Of a DNA stretch of 64,000 nucleotides, positions 41,521-51,198 are shown piece after piece (the first letter of the stretch is position 1; every line of letters starts with the position of its first letter). The stretch covers positions 1-64,000 of the forward strand of contig NZ_MLYP01000045.1 of the NCBI RefSeq assembly GCF_001866645.1, read 5' to 3'. Below the pieces are notes generated by a model. It saw only the letters and a program-made list of their open reading frames with translations. It did no database searches and was not told the origin of the DNA. Position numbers and translations under genes: made by a program. Source of the stretch: Streptomyces colonosanans. Lineage in GTDB: Bacteria > Actinomycetota > Actinomycetes > Streptomycetales > Streptomycetaceae.

Positions 41521-43872
41521 ATGAGTTCCGAGAGTGCAAAGTTGGGAGGCTGCGGGCCTTTCCGTGTCGCCCCGACAGCGACTGTGGTGCTAGACGCCCG
41601 GGGGACGGTCATCGGGTGGAGCCCGGCGGCCGAGGAGCTGTTCGGTTACGCGTCAAAAGAAGCGCTTGGCAGCCCTGTCGGCGACCTTCTGGGGGACACT
41701 GCGCGGGTGGCTCCACCTCAGGAACCTGGAAACACATATGCAGTTCGCTCGGTGCTTCATCGGGACGGTCGCACTGTACGGGTCGCACTGCTGATCAGCC
41801 CGCTGGAGCAGGACGAGGGCGCTGCTGCCTGGCTGCTGTCAGCCGTCGACGTAGCCCATCTCGAACAGTGGGCCAGCGATCAGGCAGTACTGAAGGGGCT
41901 GAGCGATCAGTCGTCCATTCTCATCACTCTCTACGATACACAAAGCCGGTTTAAGTGGTTCAATACCGCCGTCGAGAAGCAGTTCGGCTTGACGATGGAA
42001 GACTGCGTCGGTCGGTGCGTAACGGATGTGGAACCTCATGGCGAGGTCCTTGTCGAGGACGGTGACGGAGTCCCGGCACCAGGGCTGCAGAGGCTCATCG
42101 AGCGAGTCGTGCACACTGGAGAATCCATCACCGACGTCCGCTACCGCACCCCGATCCCTGCCGACCCGCATCACGATCACGTCTGGTCCTTCTGCTACTT
42201 CCGGCTGCAGGATGACGAGGGACGGCCACTGGGTGTGTGTGAAGCGGGGCTCGACATCACGGACCGTTACGTGGTCCGGCAACGCCTAGCACTGCTGAGC
42301 GGAGCCGGCGGCAGAATCGGCGGGACTCTCGACATCGTGCGTACCGCCGGTAACCTGGCCGATCTGGCCGTTCCGGAGTTCGCGGACCTCGTCCAGGTGG
42401 ACCTGCTCGAGCCTGTGCTCCGCGGTCAAGAACCCGGTCCGCGGACAGATGAGACCAGCCGCGACCTGCGGCGGGTGGCGGAACGGGGCGCGGACCACGA
42501 CCGTCCGGCGGCAGCGGCATCGCCGCGTCCAATCGGATATCCACCCGATTCGCCGCAGCTGCGCTGCCTTGCCCATGGGCATTCGGTCGCCTGCGACCAG
42601 GTCGTGGTCGTTCCGCTGCAGGCCCGGGGAACCGCACTGGGCCTGGCGACGTTCGAAAGGTTCCCGCCGCGGGCCCCTTTCGACCCCGAGGAAATCGCCC
42701 TCGCGGAGGAACTGGTCTCCCGGACCGCAGTGTGTGTGGACAACGGACGCCGCTACGCTCGAGAGCATGCGATCGCGCTGATGCTGCAGCACGAGCTGCT
42801 CCCGCATCGCCTAGCGCAGCCCGCGGCCGTGGAAGTCGCTCAACGCTACCTTCCCGCGGCCGGACCCGTGGGAGTGGGCGGGGACTGGTACGACGTTATC
42901 CCGCTCTCCGGGGCACGGGTCGGCCTGGTCGTCGGGGACGTCGCCGGTCATGGCATGCGCGCCGCCGCCACCATGGGTCGGATGCGCACCACCGTGGCGG
43001 CGCTCGCGGCAATGGACCTCGCACCGGATGAGCTGCTCGCCCGGCTCGACGACCTGGTCGCGCAGCCCCCCGGGGGCGAGGATGACCGGGCCGTTGGCGT
43101 GACCTGCCTCTACGTCATCTACGACCCGGTCGAGCGGCACTGCGTCATGGCCCGGGCCGGCCACCTGCCCCCCGCAGTGGTGGCTCCTGACGGCCGCGTG
43201 GAAATCCTCGACCTGCCCGCTGGCCCACCGCTCGGCCTGGGCGGCCTGCCGTTCGAAAGCGTCGGTTTCGACCTTCCCGAGGACAGCCTCCTGGCCCTGT
43301 TCACCGACGGCCTCGTGGAGGCCCGCGACCGGGACATCGACATCGGCCTGAACGAGCTGTGCGACGCACTGTCCGTACCAGGCCGACAGCTAGAAGATAC
43401 CTGTGACAGTGTTATGAGCGCTGTACTGCCGAAGTCCTCAGGAGACGACGCAGCCCTGCTCCTGGTCAGGGTCCATGCGTTGAGCGATGACCAGGTGGCA
43501 AGCTGGGACCTTCCCGCCGATCCCGCAGAGGTCGCCAGGTTCCGCTTCCTGGCGGTCCAGAAGCTGGCTGAGTGGGGGCACAACGAGGCGGTGTTCGTCA
43601 TCGAGCTCGTGGTGAGCGAGCTGGTCACCAACGCGATCCGGTACGGCGGCGCTCCTGTGCGGCTGCGGCTCATTCGGGACTGCGGCCTGATATGCGAGGT
43701 CTCAGACGGGGGCCACACCTCCCCGCACCTGCGGCGGGCCGCGCAGGAGGACGAGGGAGGCCGCGGACTGTTCCTCGTCGCCCAGCTTACGGAACGCTGG
43801 GGCACCCGCTACACACCACAGGGCAAGACGATCTGGGCCGAAGTGCCGCTTGATGCCCGGCCCTGCAGCTGA
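41521..43872 (+). CDS. PAS-GAF-PP2C (SpoIIE)-HATPase multidomain regulator
   Basis: A 783-residue cytoplasmic protein. Residues about 15-110: PAS (VVLDARGTVIGWSPAAEELF GY). About 125-260: second PAS/PAC ending GVCEAGLDITDRY. About 270-430: GAF-like. About 440-640: PPM/SpoIIE phosphatase with GVGGDWYDVIPLSG, VVGDVAGHGMRAAA, ALFTDGLVEARD and SGDDAALLLV, all metal aspartates present. About 655-783: anti-sigma-like HATPase with VIELVVSELVTNAIRYGG and GGRGLFLVAQLTERWG. Such proteins control anti-sigma/anti-anti-sigma switches by both dephosphorylation and phosphorylation, and are abundant in Streptomyces. ATG at 41521 is used; no STAS partner is adjacent. Confidence 0.92.
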   Translation: MSSESAKLGGCGPFRVAPTATVVLDARGTVIGWSPAAEELFGYASKEALGSPVGDLLGDTARVAPPQEPGNTYAVRSVLHRDGRTVRVALLISPLEQDEGAAAWLLSAVDVAHLEQWASDQAVLKGLSDQSSILITLYDTQSRFKWFNTAVEKQFGLTMEDCVGRCVTDVEPHGEVLVEDGDGVPAPGLQRLIERVVHTGESITDVRYRTPIPADPHHDHVWSFCYFRLQDDEGRPLGVCEAGLDITDRYVVRQRLALLSGAGGRIGGTLDIVRTAGNLADLAVPEFADLVQVDLLEPVLRGQEPGPRTDETSRDLRRVAERGADHDRPAAAASPRPIGYPPDSPQLRCLAHGHSVACDQVVVVPLQARGTALGLATFERFPPRAPFDPEEIALAEELVSRTAVCVDNGRRYAREHAIALMLQHELLPHRLAQPAAVEVAQRYLPAAGPVGVGGDWYDVIPLSGARVGLVVGDVAGHGMRAAATMGRMRTTVAALAAMDLAPDELLARLDDLVAQPPGGEDDRAVGVTCLYVIYDPVERHCVMARAGHLPPAVVAPDGRVEILDLPAGPPLGLGGLPFESVGFDLPEDSLLALFTDGLVEARDRDIDIGLNELCDALSVPGRQLEDTCDSVMSAVLPKSSGDDAALLLVRVHALSDDQVASWDLPADPAEVARFRFLAVQKLAEWGHNEAVFVIELVVSELVTNAIRYGGAPVRLRLIRDCGLICEVSDGGHTSPHLRRAAQEDEGGRGLFLVAQLTERWGTRYTPQGKTIWAEVPLDARPCS

Positions 43873-44110
43873 CCCCACCCCGCGCACCCCGAAGCTGCTG
43901 GCGGGCCTGGCCGGGCGGCTTGGCATGCTGCCTGCTTCCCGCCCTGATCACCGCCGGCGTCGTCGGCGCCGGAGCCGACGCGCTGGTCGGCTGGCTGCCC
44001 GCCATCGCTGCGGCCCTGGCTACGCTTCCCGTGGTGGCTTGGCCAGCGGCACCGCCGCGCCGTGCGACTGCGGCAACATCACCGGCCACCAGCCGCCAAG
44101 CCGCTCTGGA
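43873..44110 (+). pseudogene. Possible remnant of a small metal-transport-like membrane protein
   Basis: A frame near 43915-44040 reads LACCLLPALITAGVVGAGAD and ALVGWLPAIAAALATLPVVA, two hydrophobic helices with a CC pair reminiscent of small mercury-transporter-like proteins; a nearby frame has APCDCGN. No start with a ribosome site and no intact C-terminus. Weak call. Confidence 0.25.
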
Positions 44111-44340
44111 CCTCGCTGCCATCGCCCGCAGACGTAGTCCTACAGAGCATCTCGCGCCATTCGGAGGCGAGTTGCACGACGTATGGGGTGGGGAACCACA
44201 CCCTGGTTCGTCCGGCCTGCGGCAGGGTGATGCGGTCGACCAGCCCCTCGGCGCGCAGCCTGGCCAGCCGCCGCCAGGCGGAGGAGGAAGCTGCCGTCTG
44301 GGCGGCAGCGGAAGCGAACATGCCCCGTGGTATTTTCCGC
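44110..44340 (-). pseudogene. Replication-relaxation-type winged-helix remnant
   Basis: Minus strand reads AWRRLARLRAEGLVDRITLP then QAGRTRVWFPTPYVVQLASE, resembling the winged-helix part of actinobacterial plasmid/ICE replication-relaxation proteins. The flanks are low-complexity and no start is convincing. The remaining DNA to 44658 is unassigned. Suggests past integration of a conjugative element or plasmid. Confidence 0.45.
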
Positions 44341-44658
44341 TGCCGCCGTTGACCCGACCGCTCTGCGGCAAGTCGTCGTCGAGCCTGTGGTCGCACCCCG
44401 TCCGTGGGCCCGACCACGTCGTCTGACGCCCCGGCCACAGCAAGTCAGCGCGTCGCCCCGGGCTGCCGACGCGTGCCGGGCCGGCGCCGGCCGCGGACCC
44501 TCCCGGCCGGGATCAACTCCCGCACATCTCCCACACATCCGGCCCGACCGTCCCTCCGGCCCATCCCCCCATCACCACGAAAACCGTTCTGGCCCCACCG
44601 CTTACGCGGCGGGGCCAGAACCCAAGATCTGAATGAGCCTTCTAGGCGGGGGAGGAGG

Positions 44659-47600
44659 TCACGACGGGATCACTTCGACCTCGGCGAGCGACAGCGGGTC
44701 GGTGGTGGCGAGCTGGATCCGCACGTAACGTCCGGTGGTCTTCACCGGGACGACCGTCGGGGTGCCGGCAGTGTCGGTCCGGTGGACGGCGGTCACGCCG
44801 GGCTGGGCCAGCGTCGTGGCGAGCGACTGGCTGGTGAACGGCGTGTCGGAGACGAGGACGTAGTAGTCGGTCAGCCGCTCCGAACAGCAGTCGCTGCGGT
44901 TCCATACCGCGACATCGGAGATGGCCTTCGACGCCCCGAGGTCCACCTGCCACCAGGGCTCCGGGGAGCCGTCCTCGGCGGTGTGGGTGACCGAGCCGAC
45001 GGTGAAGTTGCCGTCGGTGTTGCCGTCGACCGCCCGCGCGGCGACGCCGCCCCAAGCGGTGCTCTTCTGCGTGGCGGGCTTGCCATAGGACAGCGATGTC
45101 ACCTTGAGCGCGATCGTCGTGCTGCCGAGGGATTCGCCGGTCGACCTGTCCGTCATCCTGAACTCGACCGGGTGCAGTCCGGGCTTCGCGGAGCCGTCCG
45201 CGGTGACCGTCACCGGGGTGGTGGCCCGGCCGCCGGCGTCGACCGCCAGCCGGCCGGATGCCGGAGACACCGTGATGTCGGCGGAGGGGACGGCGCTGAA
45301 CGCGACCTCGGACGCGGAGCCGGAGAGATCGGCGGCCCCCACGGTCGCCGTGAGGCTCTGGCCCGGCTCCAGCAGGGCCGGGCTCGTGTCGGACACCGAC
45401 GCGAACGGCCGGACGCCGAGGTCCGTCGTGCCGTGCCGAGGCGGCTGGTTGCCGCTGCCGCGGCCCCAGGTGGTGCTCGCCGGGTCGGAGGTGAGGTCGA
45501 ACCGGATCGTGCCGGCGCGGAGCAGATCGGCGTGTGTGATCCACGACTTGGGCGAGGCGGCACCGCCGACGTTCACGGAACGCACGTACTGCAGCTTCGA
45601 CCGGTCCGCCCCGGGGGCGGTGATGTCGATAGGGCGGCCGCCGTCCGGCTGGATGCGGACCCGGTCGAACATCGGCGCGGACAGGACGTACTCGGCCGAG
45701 CCCGGCATCACCTCGTACATGCCGATCATGGACCAGACGAGCCAGGACGAGATGGTGCCGAGGTCGTCGTTGCCGGGCATGCCCTGGGCGTCGTCGGTGA
45801 ACAGCGGCTGCGCCGCGCGCAGCACCGCGGAGGTCTTCCACGGCTGGTCGGTCCACGCGTACATCCAAGGGGCGTGCAGGTCGGGCTCGTTGTTCGGGTT
45901 GAAGGCGAAGTTGTTGTGGTAGTCGTATGCGCCGACCACCCACGATTTCTTCGCAACACCCTTGTGGTCGAGGAGCAGTTCGGGCATGTCGAAGAAGGTG
46001 TCGAGGCGCTGCTCAGCCTTGGCCCTGCCGCCCATCAGCGCGAACAGCCCGGGCACGTCCTGCTGCGCGAGCCACTGGTACTGCCACGGCGTGCCCTCGT
46101 GGAAACCGGTGCTCTGGGTCGGGTCCGCGCTGCCCACCCAGGTTCCCTCCGGTGTCCGGGATCGCGGGAAGCCGTCGAATCCCTTCGAACCCACGCCGAA
46201 GTCCCACTCGTTGGCGAAGTTGCCGCACCGCTTGCCCAACGCCGTCGCCTTGGCCGACTCACCGAGTCCGCGGGCCATCTCGGCCAGACCGCAGTCGGCC
46301 AGAGCGTACTCCAGCGTCGCCGAACCGGCCTGCCGGGAGTCGCCCCAGACGTAGCCGCCCTTGTCCTGGTAGCCGATCCATCCGTTGCGCACATAGGTCG
46401 GGTTGCCGTCACGTCCGCGGAAGACCGACTGGTCGGCCGGAACCTCCGTGACGTTCTTCCACAGTGCCTCGAACAGGGCCCGGGCGGTGGGCTTGTCGAG
46501 CAGCCCGCGGGCGTACAGGGAGGTGATGAATGGTGTCGGCCCCTCCCCGCTCATCACGTTGGTCTCGCTCGCACCGAGCGCCCAGCGCGGTAGCCAGCCA
46601 CCGTCCTGGTAGACGCGCAGGAGCGACTTCGCCATGTCGGCGGCGCGTCGTGGTTCGAGCAGCGCGACGAGCTGGTTCTGCGCGCGGTAGGTGTCCCAGA
46701 GCGAGAACATCTGGTAGTACGGCCGGTCGCTGCGGTGGACCTGCTTGTCAAAGCCCATGTACCGGCCGTCGACGTCGGAACCGACCGACGGGTGCAGCGT
46801 CGCGCGGTAGAGGGAGGAGTAGAAGGTGCGCAGGTCGGCGTCGCTGCCGCCGGCCACCCGCAGTCGCTCCAGCTGGCGCACCCAGGTCCGGTGCGCGGCG
46901 GCCCGGACGGAGTCGAAGGTCTTGTCCGCGCTCTCCGTGCGGCGGTTCAGCCGGGCGCCGTCGACCGAGGTGTAGGACACGCCGACGGACGCGCCGACCT
47001 GGCCGCCGCCGCTGAACCCGACCATCGCGCCGCCGTCGGCCCGGGATCCGTTCGACGACGTACCGCTGATGTCCGCCGACCGGCGGCTCGACGTGACGTG
47101 CCCGCCGTCCGCCCAGGTGCCGAACTTGTCAAACCGCCGGTCGAACTTGGCGCTGAAGAAGACCTTGTACCGCTCCTTGCCCGTCTCCCAGCAGAAGTTG
47201 CCGCCGGTGATCCAGCCCTCGACGGTGTCGTCGTTCACGACGTCCACATGGCCGGCGTAGGTGTAGCCGTTGCTGGAGCCGACGTTGACCACCACGGTGC
47301 GCTGTGACGCGTCCGACGGGAAGGTGTACCGGTGCCAGCCGGTCCGCTCGGTCGCGGACAGCTCGGCCGTCACCCCCGATTGCAGGCCGACCTTGTAGTA
47401 CCCCGGCTCGGCGTGCTCGTCGGCGTGACGGAAACCGGCCGCCTGCTGACTCGGCTGCGTCCCCGGAAAGTCGCCGGGCACCGGCATCAGACGGAAGTTG
47501 CCCGCGGTCTGGCAGCCGACTCCGGACAGGTGGGTCTGGCTGAATCCCAGGATCTGCGAGTCCGCGTGATCGTACGAAGCATAGGAGTTGAGCCGGGTGT

Positions 47601-47829
47601 CCGGGCTGTTCTGCACCATCCCGAAGGGGAGCGCCGCGCCCGGGAACGTCGTACCCGAGCCGTTGTTCCCGATCGATGTGTTCACGTACGCCGTCGGATC
47701 CTCGGGGAACTGCGGTCCTACCGTTGGGGATGCTCCCGCGGCAGTCGTCGACAGGCCACTGATCATGAGGGCCGTAGCCGCGACGGTGGATAGAACACGG
47801 ACCAGACGGACTGGTCTCGGTATGTGCAT
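44659..47829 (-). CDS. Secreted GH92 alpha-mannosidase with C-terminal F5/8C domain
   Basis: A 1,056-residue exported enzyme with signal VRVLSTVAATALMISGLSTT. Residues about 40-760 are GH92: YVNTSIGNNGSGTTFPGAAL, SLWDTYRAQNQLVALLEPRR, SETNVMSGEGPTPFITSLYA, NNEPDLHAPWMYAW and GNDDLGTISSWLVWSMIGMY, the expected active-site segments of these calcium-dependent exo-alpha-mannosidases. A Pro/Ser-rich Ig-like linker follows, and about residues 900-1056 form an F5/8 type C (discoidin) domain with PWWQVDLGASKAISDVAVWN. It trims mannose from N-glycans or mannans. A dre-like site lies 122 bp upstream of the start. Confidence 0.92.
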   Translation of the reverse strand: MHIPRPVRLVRVLSTVAATALMISGLSTTAAGASPTVGPQFPEDPTAYVNTSIGNNGSGTTFPGAALPFGMVQNSPDTRLNSYASYDHADSQILGFSQTHLSGVGCQTAGNFRLMPVPGDFPGTQPSQQAAGFRHADEHAEPGYYKVGLQSGVTAELSATERTGWHRYTFPSDASQRTVVVNVGSSNGYTYAGHVDVVNDDTVEGWITGGNFCWETGKERYKVFFSAKFDRRFDKFGTWADGGHVTSSRRSADISGTSSNGSRADGGAMVGFSGGGQVGASVGVSYTSVDGARLNRRTESADKTFDSVRAAAHRTWVRQLERLRVAGGSDADLRTFYSSLYRATLHPSVGSDVDGRYMGFDKQVHRSDRPYYQMFSLWDTYRAQNQLVALLEPRRAADMAKSLLRVYQDGGWLPRWALGASETNVMSGEGPTPFITSLYARGLLDKPTARALFEALWKNVTEVPADQSVFRGRDGNPTYVRNGWIGYQDKGGYVWGDSRQAGSATLEYALADCGLAEMARGLGESAKATALGKRCGNFANEWDFGVGSKGFDGFPRSRTPEGTWVGSADPTQSTGFHEGTPWQYQWLAQQDVPGLFALMGGRAKAEQRLDTFFDMPELLLDHKGVAKKSWVVGAYDYHNNFAFNPNNEPDLHAPWMYAWTDQPWKTSAVLRAAQPLFTDDAQGMPGNDDLGTISSWLVWSMIGMYEVMPGSAEYVLSAPMFDRVRIQPDGGRPIDITAPGADRSKLQYVRSVNVGGAASPKSWITHADLLRAGTIRFDLTSDPASTTWGRGSGNQPPRHGTTDLGVRPFASVSDTSPALLEPGQSLTATVGAADLSGSASEVAFSAVPSADITVSPASGRLAVDAGGRATTPVTVTADGSAKPGLHPVEFRMTDRSTGESLGSTTIALKVTSLSYGKPATQKSTAWGGVAARAVDGNTDGNFTVGSVTHTAEDGSPEPWWQVDLGASKAISDVAVWNRSDCCSERLTDYYVLVSDTPFTSQSLATTLAQPGVTAVHRTDTAGTPTVVPVKTTGRYVRIQLATTDPLSLAEVEVIPS

Positions 47830-47950
47830 GGGCGTTCCTTCATCGGTCCGACGGGTGACGTGGGCGACATCGTTGTCAGGACGAGAGGGCTCGTCAAGTC
47901 CACGCGCCTTGCAGATTGTTCGGCGCGGAGGGCGGCTTCACAGCCAGATC

Positions 47951-47972
47951 CCTAGTGGACTAGACCACTAGG
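47951..47972. promoter_or_regulatory. dre-like DasR operator upstream of GH92
   Basis: CCTAGTGG and CCACTAGG flank ACTAGA as a perfect 8-bp inverted repeat. The inner 16-mer AGTGGACTAGACCACT differs by one base from the dre-type palindrome AGTGGTCTAGACCACT. DasR is the GntR repressor of N-acetylglucosamine use in Streptomyces. The site lies between GH92 (minus strand) and the small plus-strand frame at 48027. Confidence 0.7.
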
Positions 47973-48026
47973 GGGTAGCGTGGCGCGTGACCTGGGCGAG
48001 GTTCTGCCGAAGGGAGTACGCGGACG

Positions 48027-48403
48027 ATGGAACGGGCGGAGGCGGCGGTGCAGGGGGCGAACGTCGTCGCTCCGGTGCCACGTATCGTGCTGCACCCGGA
48101 CTCCGCGATGAGCCTGCGGCCGGCCGCGGAATTGCTTGCGGAGGGACTGGTTACCGAGGGGCACCTGGCGCGGGCCCCGCGGGGGTCCTGGCCCGCACAT
48201 CGAAGTCGGCGCCCATCTGTCCGCGTGGTGCGACCCGCCGCAGTCGATGGGGGAGGGGGAACGCCAGGCTGCTGCAGGAGTGGCTGAAGTTGTTCGCGCA
48301 AGCGACTTGGGGCTCTCCCCGTCCGTTTGCCACGCCGGAGGAGTTCCGGGCCGAGGTTCTGGAACGGGTGGGAACCGCGCCCGTGATCGACAGTCGGGAC
48401 TGA
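48027..48403 (+). pseudogene. Frameshifted hypothetical coding region
   Basis: Three consecutive frames carry protein-like sequence: RIVLHPDSAMSLRPAAELLA from the ATG at 48027, then PHIEVGAHLSAWCDPPQSMG, then NARLLQEWLKLFAQATWGSP and RPFATPEEFRAEVLERVGTA to a TGA at 48401-48403. Two 1-2 nt shifts (near 48185 and 48260) would join them into one roughly 120-residue protein of a family I do not recognise. The position next to the dre site suggests it once belonged to the glycosidase regulon. Confidence 0.4.
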
Positions 48404-48521
48404 GGCGTGGCTCGCCCAAGCGGCACCCGTGTCCTGCAGTTCGACACCGGCACCCGCTACAGCCGGCAGGTCGAACGTCTTGACAGCGAGCCGAGTCCGA
48501 CCAGTAGCCTCTTAAGGCGAA

Positions 48522-48537
48522 AGTGGTCTAGACCACC
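48522..48537 (+). promoter_or_regulatory. dre (DasR) operator directly upstream of GH84
   Basis: AGTGGTCTAGACCACC contains the perfect core GGTCTAGACC and matches the dre-type palindrome at 15 of 16 positions. It ends 13 nt before the GH84 start codon and abuts the ribosome site (TGGAGGG), so bound DasR would block transcription directly. Glucosamine-6-phosphate is the known DasR ligand. Confidence 0.8.
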
Positions 48538-48550
48538 TGGAGGGATTTTC

Positions 48551-51007
48551 ATGAGAAGGCGCAGAACGGCACTCGGCGTGTTCGCCATAGCAAGCTGCGT
48601 GACGCTCGGGGTGTTCACGCCCGGAGCCGGTGCACAGGCCGCAGAATCCACGGACGCGCGGGGCGCCGTCTCGGCGGGCGCCCGTCCCCTGCCGCCGGTC
48701 TCCCCGACACCGCAGTCCATCTCCCGTTCGGGCGACGACCTGACCGTCACCGGCCGGGTGCTCCTGGTCGCCGACGCGCGCACGGATGCAGCCGCCCGCG
48801 ACCGGCTCGTCCGCGAGCTCAAGAACCACGGCGCCGCGCGCGTTGACAACGTTTCCCCCGACAGCGTCCCGCAAGCGTCCAAGGGCCTGCTCACTGTCAG
48901 ACTCGGACCCGCCGATCGTGCGGACATCGGAGAGGCGTTGGGTGACACCGCCGTGCCCAGCCACTCCGAGGGCTACGCCCTGCGAGTCAGGGGGCGGCAG
49001 TCGCATCCGGAGATCGCCCTCGGTGGTACGGACGCCGCAGGCCAGTTCTATGCGGTGCAGACCCTGCGCCAGCTCTTTCAACACGACGACGGAGACTGGA
49101 AGGTGGCGGGCGCTCAGGTCAGCGACTTCCCCTCGATGCCGCTGCGGGGCACCATCGAGGGCTTCTACGGCCCGCCGTGGACGGCGGCCGAGCGTCTGGA
49201 CCACATGGACTTCCTCGGCGACATGAAGTCCAACACCTATGTCTACGCGCCGAAGGACGACCCGTACCACCGGGACAAGTGGCGTGAGCCCTACCCGCCG
49301 GCCAGGCTCGCCGAGTTGCGCGAACTGATCGACCGCGCCCGGGCCGATCATGTGCGCTTCACTTTCGCCGTCTCACCCGGCGCGTCCATCTGTTACTCAA
49401 ACCCCGCCGACACCAAGGCACTCACTGACAAAATGCAGTCCATGTACGACGCGGGCGTGCGGTCGTTCTCCGTTCCGCTGGACGACATCAGCTACACCAG
49501 CTGGAACTGCCCCGGCGACACGGAGAAGTTCGGAGCGCCGGGCCGCGGTGCGGCGGCCCGCGCCCAGGTGAGTCTGCTGAACACGGTACAGCGCGATTTC
49601 GTCGCCAAGCGGCAAGGGGCCAACCCGCTGCAGATGGTGCCCACGGAGTACGGCGATCTGACCGACACGGCGTACAAGCAGACGATCCGTGCCACGCTCG
49701 ACCCCGCAGTGCAGGTGATGTGGACCGGGACGGACGTGGTGCCGAAGGACATCACCAACGCTCAGGCATCCAAGGCCGCCGAACTCTTCGGCCGGAAAGT
49801 CTTCGTGTGGGACAACTACCCGGTCAACGACTTCGGCCGGACCGCGGGTCGACTGCTGCTGGCGCCGTACGACAAGCGTGAGCCCGGTCTGTCCGACCAC
49901 CTCAGCGGCATCGTCTCCAACCCGATGAACCAGGAGGCCGCCAGCAAGCTCGCGGTCTTCACCATGTCGGACTTCTCGTGGAACGACCGGGGCTACGACC
50001 GGGACCGCTCCGGACGCCAGGCCGCTCTCCACCTCGCCGCGGGGGACCGCCAAACGGCCGACGCGGTGCAGGTGTTCGTCGACCTCAACCACGCGGCCCC
50101 GACCTTCGGCTCCGAGCTGTGGCAGCCCCAGGCACCGGTGTTCAGCGCCGAGTTGGAGCGGTTCTGGAACGCCTACGGAACCGATGCGCGGGCCGCGATC
50201 AGCGGATTCCTCCCGTCCGTGCGCGCGGTCACGCGGGCGCCGGCCGTCATCCGGGAGGGCGTGCCCGACAAGCTGTTCCTCTCCGACGCCTCCCGCTGGC
50301 TGGACGCCACGCAACTGTGGGGACAGGCGATGGAGCACGGACTGAACACCCTCGCCGCGATCGATGCCGGGAACGCGACCGAGGCGGCCAAGGAGCGCAA
50401 GTCCATGGGCTCCGTAGCCGCCGCGGCCTCGCAGATCACGGTCGACCCGGCGGAGCACCACCAGCACGGCCAGGTGAAGATCGGCGATCCGTTCATCGAG
50501 GACTTCGTCACGCGGGTGGAGAACCTCCACGACGAGTCGATGGGACTGCCGCCCCTCAGGGAGCTCGCCCACGGTAAGACGGCGACCCAGATCTCCGACT
50601 ACGACTGGGGCGGCAAGTTCCCCTTCAGCGCCGACAAGGCCGTCGACGGTGACCGCTTCAACTTCTCCACCACCAGCGGCCGCGAGGCGCAGCCGTGGTG
50701 GCAGGTCGACCTCGGATCGAGCGCCGACCTCGAGAAGATCAAGATCTACAACCGGACGGACTGCTGCGCGGAGCGGACGAAGGACTACTACGTCCTGGTG
50801 TCCGACCAGCCCTTCTCCGGGACGCTCGCGGACCAGTTCGGCAAGCCGGGCGTCTGGAGCCACCACGAGACGGACCAGGCCGCAGGCCCCACCACCGTCG
50901 AAACCACCGCCCGGGGCCGTTATGTGCGGGTGTGGCTCGCCAGTAAGACCCCCGTCGAACTCAACATGGCCGAGGTCGAGGTCCTCGGCCGCGTGAAGCA
51001 GGGCTGA
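48551..51007 (+). CDS. Secreted GH84 beta-N-acetylglucosaminidase with F5/8C domain
   Basis: An 818-residue exported enzyme; signal RTALGVFAIASCVTLGVFTP. Residues about 55-190 form the GH20b/GH84 N-terminal domain (GYALRVRGRQSHPEIALGGT, GQFYAVQTLRQLFQ). Residues about 195-500 are the catalytic barrel: LRGTIEGFYGPPWTAAERLD, YVYAPKDDPYHRDKWR, and the adjacent catalytic aspartates in VPLDDISY. A helical region follows, and about 675-818 form an F5/8C domain (PWWQVDLGSSADLEKIKIYN). It removes GlcNAc from glycoconjugates or hyaluronan-like chains. Its F5/8C domain closely resembles that of the neighbouring GH92 (WWQVDLG, NRTDCC/NRSDCC). Confidence 0.93.
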   Translation: MRRRRTALGVFAIASCVTLGVFTPGAGAQAAESTDARGAVSAGARPLPPVSPTPQSISRSGDDLTVTGRVLLVADARTDAAARDRLVRELKNHGAARVDNVSPDSVPQASKGLLTVRLGPADRADIGEALGDTAVPSHSEGYALRVRGRQSHPEIALGGTDAAGQFYAVQTLRQLFQHDDGDWKVAGAQVSDFPSMPLRGTIEGFYGPPWTAAERLDHMDFLGDMKSNTYVYAPKDDPYHRDKWREPYPPARLAELRELIDRARADHVRFTFAVSPGASICYSNPADTKALTDKMQSMYDAGVRSFSVPLDDISYTSWNCPGDTEKFGAPGRGAAARAQVSLLNTVQRDFVAKRQGANPLQMVPTEYGDLTDTAYKQTIRATLDPAVQVMWTGTDVVPKDITNAQASKAAELFGRKVFVWDNYPVNDFGRTAGRLLLAPYDKREPGLSDHLSGIVSNPMNQEAASKLAVFTMSDFSWNDRGYDRDRSGRQAALHLAAGDRQTADAVQVFVDLNHAAPTFGSELWQPQAPVFSAELERFWNAYGTDARAAISGFLPSVRAVTRAPAVIREGVPDKLFLSDASRWLDATQLWGQAMEHGLNTLAAIDAGNATEAAKERKSMGSVAAAASQITVDPAEHHQHGQVKIGDPFIEDFVTRVENLHDESMGLPPLRELAHGKTATQISDYDWGGKFPFSADKAVDGDRFNFSTTSGREAQPWWQVDLGSSADLEKIKIYNRTDCCAERTKDYYVLVSDQPFSGTLADQFGKPGVWSHHETDQAAGPTTVETTARGRYVRVWLASKTPVELNMAEVEVLGRVKQG

Positions 51008-51198
51008 CCGGTGATCTTGCGCGCAAGCCCCATCTCTTCAGGGCGGGGTTATTAGTTAGGCGTTCAACGTCGCAGGTCACTCGACCTGCTGAGATCTCCA
51101 GGATCCGGCGGCACGTGACGCGGCCGTTCTTCACGCTTCGAGATGTCGAGTAACGAAGCACGCGAGAACGGCCGCTTCCTCTTAGTCTCCCCCTCGAT

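Noticed and set aside
44404..46593. 729-codon plus-strand frame opposite GH92
   Set aside because: Antisense shadow of a well-supported GH92 gene.
51025..51050. Hairpin AAGCCCC...GGGGTTATT resembling an IS200/IS605 end
   Set aside because: Stem is imperfect, no TnpA or TnpB gene is adjacent in the right orientation, and short GC stems are common here.
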